Assembly: GCA_942159475.1 (NCBI GenBank)
Contig: OW804096.1
Span: forward strand, 138,383,972-138,447,971
Direction: 5' to 3'
Origin: Sthenelais limicola
Taxonomy: Eukaryota; Annelida; Polychaeta; Phyllodocida; Sigalionidae
DNA: 64,000 nt
The notes beneath the pieces were generated by a model. That model had not been told where the DNA came from, made no database searches, and saw nothing but the letters and a program-made list of their open reading frames with translations. Both the position numbers and the translations under genes were made by a program. Positions 20,376 to 33,600 of this stretch are shown in pieces. Each line of letters starts with the position of its first letter. Position 1 is the first letter of the stretch.

Positions 20376-21680
20376 CTATGAGTTTTTTGCAAAGGTGGTT
20401 GCTGAGTTATCCGGGGCTGTTCCCGCCCTGAATCTGGCCGTGTAGTTTGCTTGGCTTCCTTGAACACTAGGAGCCTTATTCCCATTATTACCATTACCAG
20501 CCTCCATGTTCTGCCTGGTATGGCGGACTAGACGTTCACAGACCTTGAGACTGTGGTGGGCCTTTCTCCCCACAGAGTCGCAGTATGTGCATATGTGAAG
20601 ATGGAGTACTCCGTCTTGTGAGTGGTCTGAGTGATGTGTACATCCCTGGCGTGTGTTGAATGGCCTGCACACTGCCTGGATGGATTTGTTGTCTTTCTGT
20701 TGACCGTTGGTGTCACGTGGTTTCTTAGCATCATGTGACACGGGAGTGGTCAGTGGCACACCGCCTCCAGTGAGGCAAATGCGCACTCGTTCATCCTGTA
20801 TCGCCGCCCTGTCGGCCCAGTGGAATTTTCCATTATTGATGGCGTCCCAGACATATTGGGTCCACCGTCTGACGGCCGGCCATGGCCTCTCAATGGTATC
20901 CCTGGTCACCTGACGCAAGTGGTGCATCATATCCTCATACTGATGATCCTTATAAGCCAACGGGTCATTTAATAACTCCAGGTAGCCATCCAAGTATTCC
21001 ACCGCTGTAAGAGTGGGGCGTGCATCCAATCTTTGTTTCACAGTTTGGTTTCCCTCTCTATACACATACATATACGGTTTGGAGAGAATACCTGATCTGT
21101 GTACATCTGAAATAATGTTGACCCTACCGTGGAGACCATCTGCGAATCTTTCTCTGTCCAGTTGACGCTCCACGAAGTCATCTGTGGCCATTTGTCCTCG
21201 TAGTACTCGTGGTGTGGAACTGGCTCTGGCCCTTGAGCTTCTCACCCAGTTCTGGACGTCCTGTGAGCGGGTGGTTGAGCGTGATGTCCGAGAGTGGGTA
21301 GATCGGGCCGGTGACTCTCCCCCCTCGGAGTGCTGTGTGCTGCGGCTTGATTTGCTGCTTGCCCTGGACCTTTTGGATGACGAAGATCTTACCGACTGGT
21401 TGTCTCCCTCTTTCAATTCAACCAGCCTATTTAGGGTTGACGCTACTTGTGTCATCTGAAGTTGTAATGATGACAGCTCCGTCTGCAATGATTTGCACGT
21501 GGGGGGCTTGACCGGTGCTGGTGGCTTGGTCGGGGCTGGTGCCTTAGCAGCAGACTTTCTCGTGGTGCGCTTCACCTCGTGGCACTGACCCTTTTCTCCA
21601 GCGGGAGTGTTGCCCTGTTCAGAGCCGATATCTTCCATTAATACCTGGTTCTCCATCTCGCTAATGTCTGGCAGTAACAC
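20376..21680 (-). CDS. gag-like ORF1 of DIRS element
   Basis: An intact 434-codon frame. The N-terminus has an Ala/Pro/Lys-rich part, a short coiled coil and a Ser/Arg-rich region (SSSKRSRASSKSSRS). Near the C-terminus lies a Cys/His cluster: CRPFN..GC, H...H..CTYC and H...VC spacings. This type of Cys/His cluster recurs in the second DIRS-like copy at 35124-35522. It is probably the nucleocapsid-like protein that packages element RNA. The next ORF (RT) starts about 45 bp downstream in another frame. Confidence 0.8.
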   Translation of the reverse strand: MLLPDISEMENQVLMEDIGSEQGNTPAGEKGQCHEVKRTTRKSAAKAPAPTKPPAPVKPPTCKSLQTELSSLQLQMTQVASTLNRLVELKEGDNQSVRSSSSKRSRASSKSSRSTQHSEGGESPARSTHSRTSRSTTRSQDVQNWVRSSRARASSTPRVLRGQMATDDFVERQLDRERFADGLHGRVNIISDVHRSGILSKPYMYVYREGNQTVKQRLDARPTLTAVEYLDGYLELLNDPLAYKDHQYEDMMHHLRQVTRDTIERPWPAVRRWTQYVWDAINNGKFHWADRAAIQDERVRICLTGGGVPLTTPVSHDAKKPRDTNGQQKDNKSIQAVCRPFNTRQGCTHHSDHSQDGVLHLHICTYCDSVGRKAHHSLKVCERLVRHTRQNMEAGNGNNGNKAPSVQGSQANYTARFRAGTAPDNSATTFAKNS

Positions 21681-21775
21681 AAAGATGCTAAGCTAGGCCT
21701 TACTGGTCTAGATGCTGTGGTACTTCAGTGTATGTAGCGGCCAAAGGGGGTGAGGTTTGAACCTCGTGGAGAAGA

Positions 21776-21932
21776 GAAGAAGATGTAGGTGTTAGTGCTT
21801 GTAGGAGCAGCGGAGGAGTGAGGGGGAGCAAGATGGAGGTCTGCCGGAGGAGCAGGGGTGAGCGGGTTAGTGTGAGTGTCTCTCACCAGGGCTGCAGCAA
21901 TGACAGCGCATTACTAGTAAGCAATGCACCCA
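21776..21932 (-). repeat. split direct repeat A1 (DIRS element 5' end)
   Basis: 157 bp matching A2 (3604-3760) except one base. On the minus strand it is the start of the element; beyond 21932 the sequence is unique. Confidence 0.9.
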
Positions 21933-22367
21933 CAAAACGCCATTGTTTTTATTATTGTTTACATTTGTTTATTATTTGATTATTACGGTGAATCTTAAGC
22001 GGTCCGGCCACCGTCGACAAAATTGTTGGCGATGCGTTGGTGATGAGCTAGTCGATGAGAATTTTGTAAAATTAATTGCATCATCTTTACATCAACTTGT
22101 CATTGCTATGTCTTCAGCAACATCAAGCGATGACAAGCGATGAGTGGGCGATGTGAAAATTGCGTGGAAATGAGTTCTATAGTTGCCGATCTTTTTTCCT
22201 TGTCAATGCCAAGACGATATGCAGCCACCGATAACCCTCCTTATTGATGTGCATCGCCAGCAAGTTCATGATTCCAAAATGAGGTTCAAATTACAGTTTA
22301 ACATTGCAAACCAGATACTCCAATCAAGGCGATTTCTAATAAATTCAGAAACACTGAGTATTTAGCC
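21933..22367. other. unannotated DNA between DIRS element and MITEs
   Basis: No gene or repeat recognised. Confidence 0.45.
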
Positions 22368-22441
22368 TTTTTCAGACTAATTTAGCAGTATTTACTAAAT
22401 GTGTATAGCCGCCAATTGTACGTTTTCTGAAAATCTGACCC
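22368..22441 (-). mobile_element. MITE-1 fragment
   Basis: Only the last 74 bp of a minus-oriented copy, ending TTTCTGAAAATCTGACCC. Confidence 0.7.
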
Positions 22442-22554
22442 AACAATGCAAAAAGACATCACCGAGTAATAATGCGGTTTATTTTTCAATTGAATGGTTC
22501 AATTATTTTAGTTATTTTTATTTTTCCTATGAACTAAACAAATATATATTATAT

Positions 22555-22962
22555 GTGGTGTGTTTCAGGAAAATGAGTCATAAGTCGCAAAATTGATATT
22601 TTCCAAAGTGTTTTTTTCATAAGATTTATTTATTGAAATGTTCTGATTTTTAGTGAGTGTAGCACTCATAGTCTGATAAATCCATGTAACAAATTTCGGA
22701 ACATTGTATTAATTATATCCTTGCGTTTTGAAGGCATTCGTATGGAGTATATTTAGTTACTTTACTGGTAATTATCCACCCAGAAACATTGCAAACTTTT
22801 TTTTTCAAAAATAAAGATATCAAACTTAAAATATAGAAATACATATTAGGTGTCCCAGTGTTTACTATCGTTGGAATCAGCTTGATCTCCTCTTTTCAAA
22901 TATGGTGGTATCTCAAAATCCATATTTTCCGACTTATGACTCATTTTCCTAAAACGGATCAC
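22555..22962 (-). mobile_element. MITE-2, full length
   Basis: 408 bp with both terminal repeats, flanked on each side by ATAT. Confidence 0.88.
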
Positions 22963-23109
22963 ATATAATCTTAAATTGATAGAAAACCTCAACTAGAAAT
23001 CAACAGATTTAGTGCAGCTGTTTTATTAACGTATAGTTGGTACGATGGTTTGATTCCAATGTTTCAGTTCTGACAGTTGAACCTTCTTCAGGAAATAACA
23101 AATACATAT

Positions 23110-23421
23110 GTGATGTGTTTCAGGAAAATGAGTCATAAGTCGCAAAAAATAGATTTTGAGATATCTTTAGATTTGAAAAGATGAGATCAAGGGGATTCCA
23201 ATGATAGTAAACAGTCTTATAATCTTATAAGTATTTCTAGATTTTAAGTTTGATATTTTCGTTTTAAAAAAAATGTTTTCAATATTTCTTGGGGTCGATA
23301 AACAGTAAAGTGCCTAAACTGCCTAAAAATCAGAACATTCCAATGATGTGATCTTGTGAAATAAACACTTTGAAAAATATCAATTTTGCGACTTATGACT
23401 CATTTTCTTAAAACCCATCAC
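23110..23421 (+). mobile_element. MITE-2, internally deleted
   Basis: 312 bp: both ends kept, about 100 bp of the interior lost. Flanked by ATAT. Confidence 0.88.
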
Positions 23422-23636
23422 ATATTGTAAAAAAAACTATTTTAAACCGGAGAAATGTGCCCTGTGTTAGTTCCTGGTTAGGAGATATTTGCCTGTGTTT
23501 ATTAGCTGATCAACAACAAGCATCAACAAAAATCAGGCATGTCAGAAAATTGTAGTTGGGTAGGTTCATCTAGCAGGGTGGTGTAACGCGGAAACATATC
23601 CTTTTCTCCACATGTTGCTAACAGAATTTGCCATAT

Positions 23637-23871
23637 GGGTCAGATTTTTCAGAAAATGCACAATTCAACTTTGTCAATCATCTCAAATAACCCACATTTC
23701 AGACGAAAATAAAATTCAAAATACAGTTTGACCTAACCAAATAGATCCTTAGAATCAATGTTATGCCAAATATACCCAAACTTACCTAGTGTTGATAACA
23801 TTTCAGTCTAATTTAGCAGAATTTATTAAATGTGTACAGCTGCCAATTGTGCATTTTCTGAAAACCTGACC
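23637..23871 (-). mobile_element. MITE-1, full length
   Basis: 235 bp between a good left end and a right end with one base missing from the CCC. Confidence 0.85.
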
Positions 23872-24383
23872 AATGTATTCTATTATATGCATATCATGTT
23901 CATCAAGAAACAAAAAGAGTCTGTATGATCAAAACGAATACATTTTCGTTTGTTTAATCAGTATTAGATGAACAAAAGTATTAAGTATTTCAATACAAAT
24001 GATATTGATGCTGTTAGTTCCATGTTCTATTCAACATTTGATTCATCTAGGTGCATAATTATATGAATAAGCGAGGCAACTTTCATGTCAGTTATTTCAA
24101 TCTCATTTTATAGTTAACTAGCGCATGGAATTTTGGTAAGAGTTATTGTTAATGGGAATTTAAACTATAATATTTTTCGATACCAATAACTGCAAAGGCC
24201 TCCCTCCTGTCGTCGATCGGAGGGAATATTGTTACCTTTGCTCCTCTATTATTACAACTTCTACGGTAGGGCTTTAAATCCTCCCTATGCAGGGAGATCA
24301 GTACCCGCCGATAGTGTCAATCATTTTATAAGACAAATAAAATTATCAACAACAAAGTGATGCGGTGGTTGTCTGGTGGAGGG
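23872..24383. other. 3' flank of the FReD gene
   Basis: Region downstream of the FReD stop codon. No AATAAA was seen close to the stop on the minus strand; TATAAA variants occur at about 24325 and 24111. Nothing else recognised. Confidence 0.4.
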
Positions 24384-24619
24384 TCAAGGCTTGGTGAGCA
24401 TCATGGTAGTCGCCTTTAGGGAGCCGCCCCAGCCGCCCCAGTAAATGCCTGTAATGGCTGTGCCATTATAGACGCCATTAAGATTAGCATACACACAACC
24501 TGTGAACCACCAACCTCCACCACCGCCATACTTGGAGGCACAGTTGACATAAAAATTTGCATCATGGTCATCATCCACGGTGGAAAACTGCCCTTCAGCT
24601 TGCTTGATTAATACATCAC
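24384..24619 (-). CDS. FReD gene exon 5
   Basis: Last coding exon, residues 325-402: calcium-site Asp cluster, second disulfide pair and the GGWW, ANLNG and GIYWGGW blocks, ending MLTKP and TGA. Its acceptor TTTGCTTCCAG is the first copy of a 70-bp tandem array that fills the adjoining intron. Confidence 0.93.
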
Positions 24620-27600
24620 CTGGAAGCAAACACAAATGTATACACATAGGTACTGAACTCCATACCAGTATGGTAGGTTAATGCATCACCTGGAAGCAAA
24701 CACAAACATAAACACACAAGTACTGAACTCCATACCAGTATGGTAGGTTAATACATCACCTGGAAGCAAACACAAACATAAACACACAAGTACTGAACTC
24801 CATATCAGTATGGTAGGTTAATACATCACCTGGAAGCAAACACAAACATAAACACACAAGTACTGAACTCCATATCAGTATGGTAGGTTAATACATCACC
24901 TGGAAGCAAACACAAACATATACATAGGTACTGAACTCCATACCAGTAAGGTAAGTCATTGAATCATCTAGAAGCAAACACAAACATATACACATAAGTA
25001 CTGAACTCCATACCAGTATTGTAGGTTAATGAATCATCTGGAAGCAAAGATAAACATATACAAATAAGTACTGAACTCCATACCAGTATTATAGGTTAAT
25101 GAATCATCTGGAAGCAAAGATAAACATATACAAATAAGTACTGAACTCCATACCAGTATCACCTGGAAGCAAACACAAAATACATTTTCCTGTGACGCAT
25201 CTTACAACAGAGTAGAAGGCGGTTGCAAAGGCAGAATAGAGTGAATGAGATCTGTTCCAAAGATGGCTAAGCAGTGAGGCATTACATTGATGCCTGATGT
25301 GATGCTTGATGTGACATATGTGATGTGTTTCGGGAAAATGAGTCATAAGTCGCAAAAAACCGATTTTGAGATACCATTATATTTAAAAAGAGGAGATCAA
25401 GGTGATTCCAATGATAGTAATCATTAAGGGCATTAAATAAGTATTTCTATATTTCAAGTTTGATATTTTTATTTCTGAAAAAAAAAAGTTTTCAATATTG
25501 TTGGGTGAAAAATTACTGGTAAAGTAGGTAAATGTACTCCATAGGATGATCTTAGGAATGCATGAGTATATTTAATACAATATCCTGAAATTTGATCCAT
25601 GTATTCATAAGACCTATCTGACTAGATACCCCAAAAATGAAAACATTCCAAAAAGGAGATCTCGTGACTAAATTACTTTTAAAATCATGAATTTTGCGAC
25701 TTGTGACTCATTTTCCTGAAACACATCACATATTTTCATGCAACAAAATTATAGTCATATTATGTATATTGGTGAAGTCGCTAGAAAACATACAATTCAC
25801 CTTTGCAAATCCTCCCAAATGACCCTAATTTACCTAGGATTGACCAAATTAAGGCCAATTTAGCCCAATTTACCAAATGTGTATACAGCTGCTAATTGTA
25901 CATTTTCTGAAAATCTGGCCCACATGTTCTTATGCTGTACATGGGTCAGAACTTCAGAAAATGTACAATTCAACTTCGCCAATCTTCTCAAATAACCCAA
26001 ATTTCAGACGAAAATAAACTTCAAAATACAGTTCAACCTAACCAACCAGATTGCTAGTGTCAATGCAATGCCCAATATACTTGAATATACCTACTATTGA
26101 CCACATTGCAGCCTATTTTAGCATAATTAACTAAATGTGTAGAGCTGCCAATTGTACATTTTCTGAAAATCTGACCCACATACCAGGAGGGTTGGATCCT
26201 GTAGATCCTGTAAATCCTGACACAGTCAACCTGTAGTTTGCCACTTCTCCAGCTACCATGAAAGTGTTGTACATAACCGTATGTTTGTTGTTGTGCCAAT
26301 CTTCTAGATCTACCCTTAGTCTTGTCAGTCCCCCAGCAGTGAGGCGGTGGATGTTATCGTTTCCCAGCCAGAACTCTCCTGCTATGTCTCCAAACCCTTC
26401 TCTGTAGGCTGCCCAGTTCCTTGCAAAGCTGACTCTTCCATTAGTTCTCCTCTGTATCACCTTAAAGTTTAAATGTATTATAGAAAAATGAGTCACAAGC
26501 CACAAAATTAAGGATTTTGAGCATCTTACTAGGAAAGATCGAGCACATTCCAATGATGGTGAACATTAATCTCATGAGTAGTCTTATATCAGAATTTTGA
26601 AGGAACTGTAATATTTGTAGTAGATATTGTATACTCAAACCATAGGAAATATTTCCATATTTGTGATCTGTGTTAGGAAAATGAGTCATAAGTTGCCAAA
26701 AATGGATTTTGAGATATCACCATATTTGGAAAGAGGAGATCAAGGTGATTCTAATGGTAGTAAACACTTGGACACCTACTCAGTGTTTCCATATTCTAAG
26801 TTTGATATTCTTATTTTTGAAAAAAAGAAGTTTGTACTGTTTCTGGATGGGTAATAACCAGTTAAAGATATATGTGTGGGTGTCAACACACACGCCCCCT
26901 AGTGGCTACTATTTTTCTTTGAAATATTTCATTATCATCATAAGTTGAGATGTATTTGTGCACCATTTTTAATATCTACAGGGTTTATTGTTATTACAGC
27001 AGTTTTGAGTCATGTTTTTTAGGATCCATTTTCATTGATAATGCTGCTTGATTAATAGATATGGGTGATGTGGTCAATTTTGAATGACCACAACTTTTTT
27101 TTAACCACATCAACGAATTGTTTTTCTTTGGTAAATCTGTAGCATATTATACCAAATATATGTGTAGAAAGTTTTAATGAAAGGTCACCGATCATTATTT
27201 TTTTATATATATGAAATGTGAAAAAAAAAAATTTTTCATAGACTTCAATGCTACACTGTTATTTTCAAGTGGCTGTAGGAAAAAACTGAGTCGATGAGAT
27301 ATACTTTTTTTTCATTTCTTGCTTTCTTATGTAGTCAGGAATGATCCCTGAACGTGTCATAAAAAAGTCAGGGACCAATTTTTTTTCCATTGAATACCCA
27401 CATATAACTTTAAGTAATTAAATATACTCCATACTAAGGCCTTCAGAACGCAAAGAAAGATTCAATACAATGTCCCAAAATTTGTTACATGGATACTGCT
27501 AAACTCTCTAAAAATCAGAACATTTCAATAACCCTGCATCTGAGGTCTTAGACTCATTTGTGATGTGTTTCAAGAAAACAAGTCAGAAGTCGCAAAAAAA

Positions 27601-30600
27601 AGATTTTGAGATACCATTATATTTGAAAAGATGAGATCAAGCTGATTCCAATGATAGTAAACAGTCTAATAATCTCATAAGTATTTCCAGGTTTTAAGTT
27701 TGATATTTTCGTTTTTGAAAAAAAAAGTTTTCAATATTTCTGGGGTAAATAAACAGTAAAGTAACTAAATTTAGTCCATATGAGGACCTTTAAAACTAAA
27801 GGATATACTACATAGATTGTCCTGAGATTTGATACATCGATTGACATAGGTATAAGTGATGAACCCCCAAAAAATCAGAACATTCCAATAATGTGATCTT
27901 GTGAAAAAAACACTTTGAAAAATATCAATTTTGCGACTTATGACTCATTTTCCTGAAACACATTTACATCACATTTGACTTCACATTTACATTTACATTT
28001 GTGTTGTTGATCTGACCCAATATGGACTAAAATCATTAGACAATGAGGGCTATACCGTGAGAAGGATCAACAATCCCAAAGTCTTGCCTGGTGGCCTTGT
28101 GAGACTTTATAATTGATTTGATGAGGTTTTTTTTGCTCTACAGAGCCAGATCTATAGTTTCCAGTCACTTCCGTCGGCCAGCCAAGCGGTGACCGTATTC
28201 GAACGTTGATATTAAAAAAACGGGACCTTGTATAAAGACGGAATTTTCAGGACATCTTAATCAATATGATTTCTTATGATATCTGAAATCTTATTGTCTT
28301 CCCATGATTCCTTCACAGAGAAATGTAAGTAGGAACGTCGCAAGGATGAAAAAAAAAAAGCTGCCCAGGCTGCCCAGGCAAGACTCAAACTTCCAACCCT
28401 TGGCACTGAAGGGGAACGCTCTGCCACTGAGCTATGCATGTAACTCTCTTCTAAATGCTGTAGCCTGTTAGACCAGTTTGGTCAGATTCTGGGGTGTATT
28501 TTTTCACAACCGACCACGGCAATCACTTCCGGCAACTTCCGGTAAGAAATCGGGGTTATAGATGTCAAAAGAACTGGTAAATAAAAGTCAGTAAGTGGTA
28601 AATAACAATCGAATCTGACCAAATCGGTTCTAAAAGCACTAATACCCTCGGTTTTGGATTGTCTGGGTGGTCTATTGCCTGGTGGAAATTCTCGGGGCTA
28701 ACGCCCCTCGAATTGTCCACCAGGCTATAGACCACCCAGACAATCCAAAACCTCGGGTATTATTGCTATAACAGAAGTTCTTGGGCAAGCCCTCAAACTT
28801 CTCTCAGGCTACATATACCCTCGAGCAGACAAAACCTTGGGATTTATTTCTTAAATGGGATCGTAGATCCTTCTCACACTATAGCCCTCGTTGTATAATT
28901 CCTAATTGGTCTAATTGGATAATTCCTAAAGGCTCCTGGCTTGGTTGAGGGACAAAACGCATGACCATAACCACAGGAGCTACCACCTAGTTGTAGAACC
29001 GTCTGTATACTATATCACATATACATATGTGATCCGTTTTACGAAAATGAGTCATAAGTCGCAAAATATGGATTTTGAGATATCACCATATTTGAAAAGA
29101 TGGGATCAAGCGGATTCCAATGATAGTAAACATGAAGGACATTTAAGAAGTATTTCTATATTTTAAGTTTGATATTTTCTTTTTGGAAAACAAAGTTTGC
29201 AATGTTTCTGGATGGGGAATTACTAGTAAAGTAACTAAATATACTCCATACAAAGGCCTTCAAAACGCAAGGATATATTTAATATAATGTCCTGAAATTT
29301 GTTACATGGATTTATATTACTATAAGTGCTGAACCCTATAAGAGTCAGAACATTCCAATAAAGAGATCTTGTGAAAAACACACTATGAAAAATATCAATT
29401 TTGCGACTTATGACTCATTTTCCTGAAACACATCACATATGTGATGTGTTCCAGGGAAATGAGTCGTAAGTCGCAAAAGTGATATTTTTCAAAGTGTTTA
29501 TTTTATAAGATCAGTTTATTGGAATGTTCTGATTCCTGGGAAGTTTATTACTAATGGTGACATCAATCGATGTATCAAATTTTAGGACAATGTATGTAAT
29601 TTATCCTTTCTTTTTAAAGGTCCTCATGTGGAGTAAATTTAATTACTTTACTGGTTATTGCCCGCCAGAAATATTGCAAACTTCTTTTTCCAAAAATAAA
29701 ATTGTCAAATTTAAAATCTAGAAATACCTACTAGAGTATTAGACTGTTTACTATCATTTGAATCGGTTTGATCTCATCTTTTTAAATATAATGATATCTC
29801 AAAATCCATTATTTGCGACTTGTGACTCATTTTCCTGAAACAGGTCACATATGTCTATAATTATCGTTAAACTCACCGTCCATTTCTCGCTGCCTTCCAG
29901 CACACAGTAGGCATCAAAGTTACTACCACCCGCTGTTACGGTGTGTACTCCTGAGCTTACTGCCTGGGAACACTCAAAGGTTGGACCTGTTAGAAAAAAT
30001 AATTAATCATTAATTTTGAGGATAGAATTGATAGATGAAAAGATCCCAGGATATTTATTAGTTCATTCACTACAACTACTAGTAGTGTATATAACATTTA
30101 TGTGACATGGCAATAAAATCAGGTTCAATGTGAATGTTCACCATCTTGAATCTTGGATGTCAGTATTAGAGGTGTATATCACAGTAAAAGCGATGTTTTA
30201 GATTATTCAATGAAACCAGACTTTTGTTGTTGGATTTAGATCATTTGGTTGTGTTGTTTTGGCTGGTCTATTATATATATATAATATTTTTATTCAAGAT
30301 TCCAATACATTTACAGTATGATTCATATTCAATAGTATTCAAAAATCAGGAAGTGGGTTAGGACATCTGCATGGGTTCATGCAGGTCTTCCAACGACCTC
30401 CCGAAAACCATATAGTAATAAAATAATCCAGTTCTCATTTTCTATTTCTTAAGTACTAACTAGCTGTTTTAAGTTTGCTTCATAATCCCTCTCGCGGTTG
30501 GAGTATTGATCAATCTTAATAGAGTTAGCTAATTATTGTGACAGAAATTATATGATGTACTTCATATAATTCAGAACAACTGTCCTGAAAGCTTGTCCAG

Positions 30601-33600
30601 TCGAACAGCTTCTACTCAAGTGGATTGAATACTAATTGGTATTTTCCTTTCAACCCTCTTTTCTTCTTTGTCAAAAAGTCTCAATCCCAATTTCCACCCC
30701 TCCCCTCCCTACATGGTAAGTCGACATGTCTTCAACTACCTAAATTATATTCCAAGATCCCCTTTTTTCCTTTCCCTTTCCCTATCGCTGTATCGATCTT
30801 CACTTATTAGATGGGTTTACAATCCCATTACATGAACTGATTTATATACAGTACTGCCATACAACCTGCATTAATGTATAACATTCAAAATCAGTAATAA
30901 AGAGTCATACTGTGCTGCTAAATAACACACAAATTCTTTGATACAAGTGGTCCTTATTATTACATAATAGATGGATCCAACGGTTTCAAAATATACTACC
31001 TTTCATTATTATTACATATGATGAGGTCAAGGCAATTCCAATGATAATAAACAGTCAGATAAAATAATAAGTATTTCTAGATTGACCCAGGAACAAGAGC
31101 AAGGGCACGAAAAAGCGTGTAAGGGTCAGATTTTCAGAAAATGTATTACTTACCTTCACCAAGCCACTCAAATAACACAGATTTAAGACAAAAATGTGCT
31201 TCAAAATGGAGTTTAGCCAAACAGAACTGATACTTTAAATCAATGCGATATCAAATAGACTCACATGTGACCTGTATTCTTCATTTTTCAGCCTAATTTA
31301 GCAACCTTTCCTAAATGTGTAGGGCTGCCAATTGTACATTTTCAAAAAATCTGACCCGTATGCATGTGTACACAAGGCGAGATACATATTTTGTTATCCA
31401 CATTTGTGATGTGTTTCAGGAAAATGAGTCACAAGTCGCAAAAAATAGATTTTGAGATACTATTATGTTTGGAAAGATGAGGTCAAGGCGATTCCAATGA
31501 TAATAAACAGTCAGATGAAATAATAAGTATTTCTAGATTTTAAGTTTGATATTTTCGTTTTTGAAAAAAAATGTTTCCAATATTTCTGGGGGTCACTAGA
31601 CAGTAAAGTAACTAAATGTAGTCAATATGAGGACCTTTAAAACCAAAGGATCTATTACATAGATTGTCCTGCATTTTGATAAATCAATTGACATAACCAT
31701 AAGTGACACATTCTCCAAAAATCAGGACATTCCAATCATTAAATGAGGAAGTGAAGAATAATTAAAATACATTTGTTTATTATTATGGGTAAAATATGAA
31801 ATCCAGCGATGAACATTTTTGGTGTAAAATCATGTTTTTGTTGAATGAATATAAATGATGAGGATATCACATTGTCTCTGCAGTTTGTAGTATAATATAA
31901 TATTAAAAGAATAACCAAGGGGATTCGCTATGCGATTCGCTTAAGGGTGTGGTGAACAGAGGTTCTTGTTGAGAAGAATGGACGTATATACGATGCCACC
32001 GCATGCCACCGCATGCCACCGCATGCCACCGCATGCCACCGCATGCCACCGCATGTCCCATGTGTTTTCACATCTTGGAGTGACGCCCCAGCAGTGTTGT
32101 ATGCGTATGACGCCGACCCTCGACGAATGATATGTAGCAAGAAGAGGTGGGAATCGAGGTGGGAAGCTTTTATGAGCACCCTCCACTGGTCGATGATGTA
32201 ATGACGCTCATGTGTCGCACGTCAGGGAACTGTAGGAGTGGAGAGTTCCGGTCTCTGGGCGGTGACTGTTTGTCGAGGCATAGAAGGGCTTTGCGGAGGC
32301 AGAAGATGGGAGCATCTGTCACCGGGACGAACAATACAGTGGCCTGGCGCGATGATTGCATTGATTCGGACCACTTTATAGAGATATATGTCCCATCAGA
32401 GGTGATTCTCAAGTCTCCCTGCGTCAGATGTCAAGTGGCGTCGAAGGGGGAACCAGATCTAGGAGCAAGGTTGCTCTGACGCAGCATCCCCATATACATG
32501 ACCAGTAGTGCAACTCTGACGTGTGTGGGGAAGTCAAGAAGATGGATGTTCATTAGAATTTTCCTCAATATCTGTGGTGTGACGGCAGCTTCGGCTGGGG
32601 GACATGTCTGAGCGTCAGTTGCAGGCCCCTTATGGCGTAGGGGCCCCCGGATGGTAGAGAGGCGCCAAGTCATATCCCGTCAGCTTGAAGAAAGTCCTGA
32701 CGCCTGTGAGGTGTTGACAATAGAGGCAGGGACTTTTGTATACTTAGCTAGATATTCCATGAATCAGCATATGAGTTCAGGGAATGGATGCTTGAAATAG
32801 TGGCCAACAGCTGAGCAGAATGCGATGTACTTTCTGACGGTCGCGTGCCTATTTGCGACAGTCCCTGGGTGATGTGCTTGGTGTTGTCTGGCCTGAGCAG
32901 CTTTCATGAGGTGCCTTGGTTCCCTGCCTAATAGAACATATCAATATTGAACATATAATCATGAGCAGAGGAAATACAAATGTCATTTTCTTTAGCAAGG
33001 TCTCTAGCTTTAGTTAGTTCTTCAGAAGAGAGAGCTGCCTGTGACAGTGCATCAGCTATCACCATTTGGACGCCCGGCACATGCACAAACTCATATCAGA
33101 CTTGAAACTTCATGGAGTGAGTAGTACCAGAGTGCCCTGGTGCAGGCGCCAAGAGTAGGGTCTCTAGCTTTTCCATCCTTATAGGCAAACACTGCTGCGG
33201 TATTGTCACAGTGAATCCTAATAGTGCCCCCGGCATGGCTGGGCTTTGTAAAGAAGTGGGCAGCTGCTAGGCAATTGATTGCCTCCCGGTGGTTGATGGA
33301 TTTCTCGCCCAACATTTTAGGCGTGAATGTGTACATGTAGGCTTGCTGGCCGTTTGTAGCTCCTCCTCCCTTAAGACAAGCATCAGCCCATATGTTTTCC
33401 ACAACTTGGTGATGGGGGATGATCTTGGCGACATGGGCAATCCTTCCCACTACAGATTGCATGGCGCTTGTTGTTATTTGGTTTTGACGGAGAGTGTATG
33501 CCAAGCAGGAACTTGTTTCTGCAAGTGTAGGTAGAGGAATTGAGAGGCGATTTTCTTTGGTCTCAATGTCAATTCCATGCCATCTGACTGTGTGACTGGG

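Larger units (their letters stand above)
3425..21932 (-). mobile_element. DIRS-superfamily retrotransposon with split direct repeats
   Basis: Reading on the minus strand: A1 repeat (21932-21776), gag-like ORF, RT/RNase H ORF, tyrosine recombinase ORF, then B1 (3893-3762), A2 (3760-3604) and B2 (3556-3425). The A1-ORFs-B1-A2-B2 arrangement is the split-direct-repeat layout known from PAT and Ngaro-type elements. No methyltransferase domain lies between RNase H and recombinase, which resembles Ngaro more than DIRS1/PAT. Without the 13.2-kb Gypsy insertion and its duplicated CGGA the element is about 5.3 kb, a normal size. Repeat pairs differ by one base in 157 (A) and two in 132 (B), so it is fairly recent, but the RT frame is broken by the insertion and by a one-base shift near 19775. 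Confidence 0.9.
26666..27550 (+). mobile_element. MITE-2 split by MITE-3
   Basis: A diverged MITE-2 whose interior is interrupted at 26862-27413 by a MITE-3. Left part 26666-26865, right part 27410-27550. Removing MITE-3 and one TTAA restores the usual MITE-2 order of blocks. Confidence 0.8.

Noticed and set aside
24611..25175. Regular repeats resembling a CRISPR array
   Set aside because: Units are contiguous with no unique spacers, in an animal intron; it is a minisatellite.
28348..28439. tRNA with TCA anticodon (selenocysteine or suppressor)
   Set aside because: TCA appears only if a non-pairing anticodon stem is assumed; the better-pairing fold gives a different loop and lacks U33.
26462..29166. 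Recurring peptide KMSHKSQN / THFPET in many frames
   Set aside because: Translations of MITE-2 terminal repeats.
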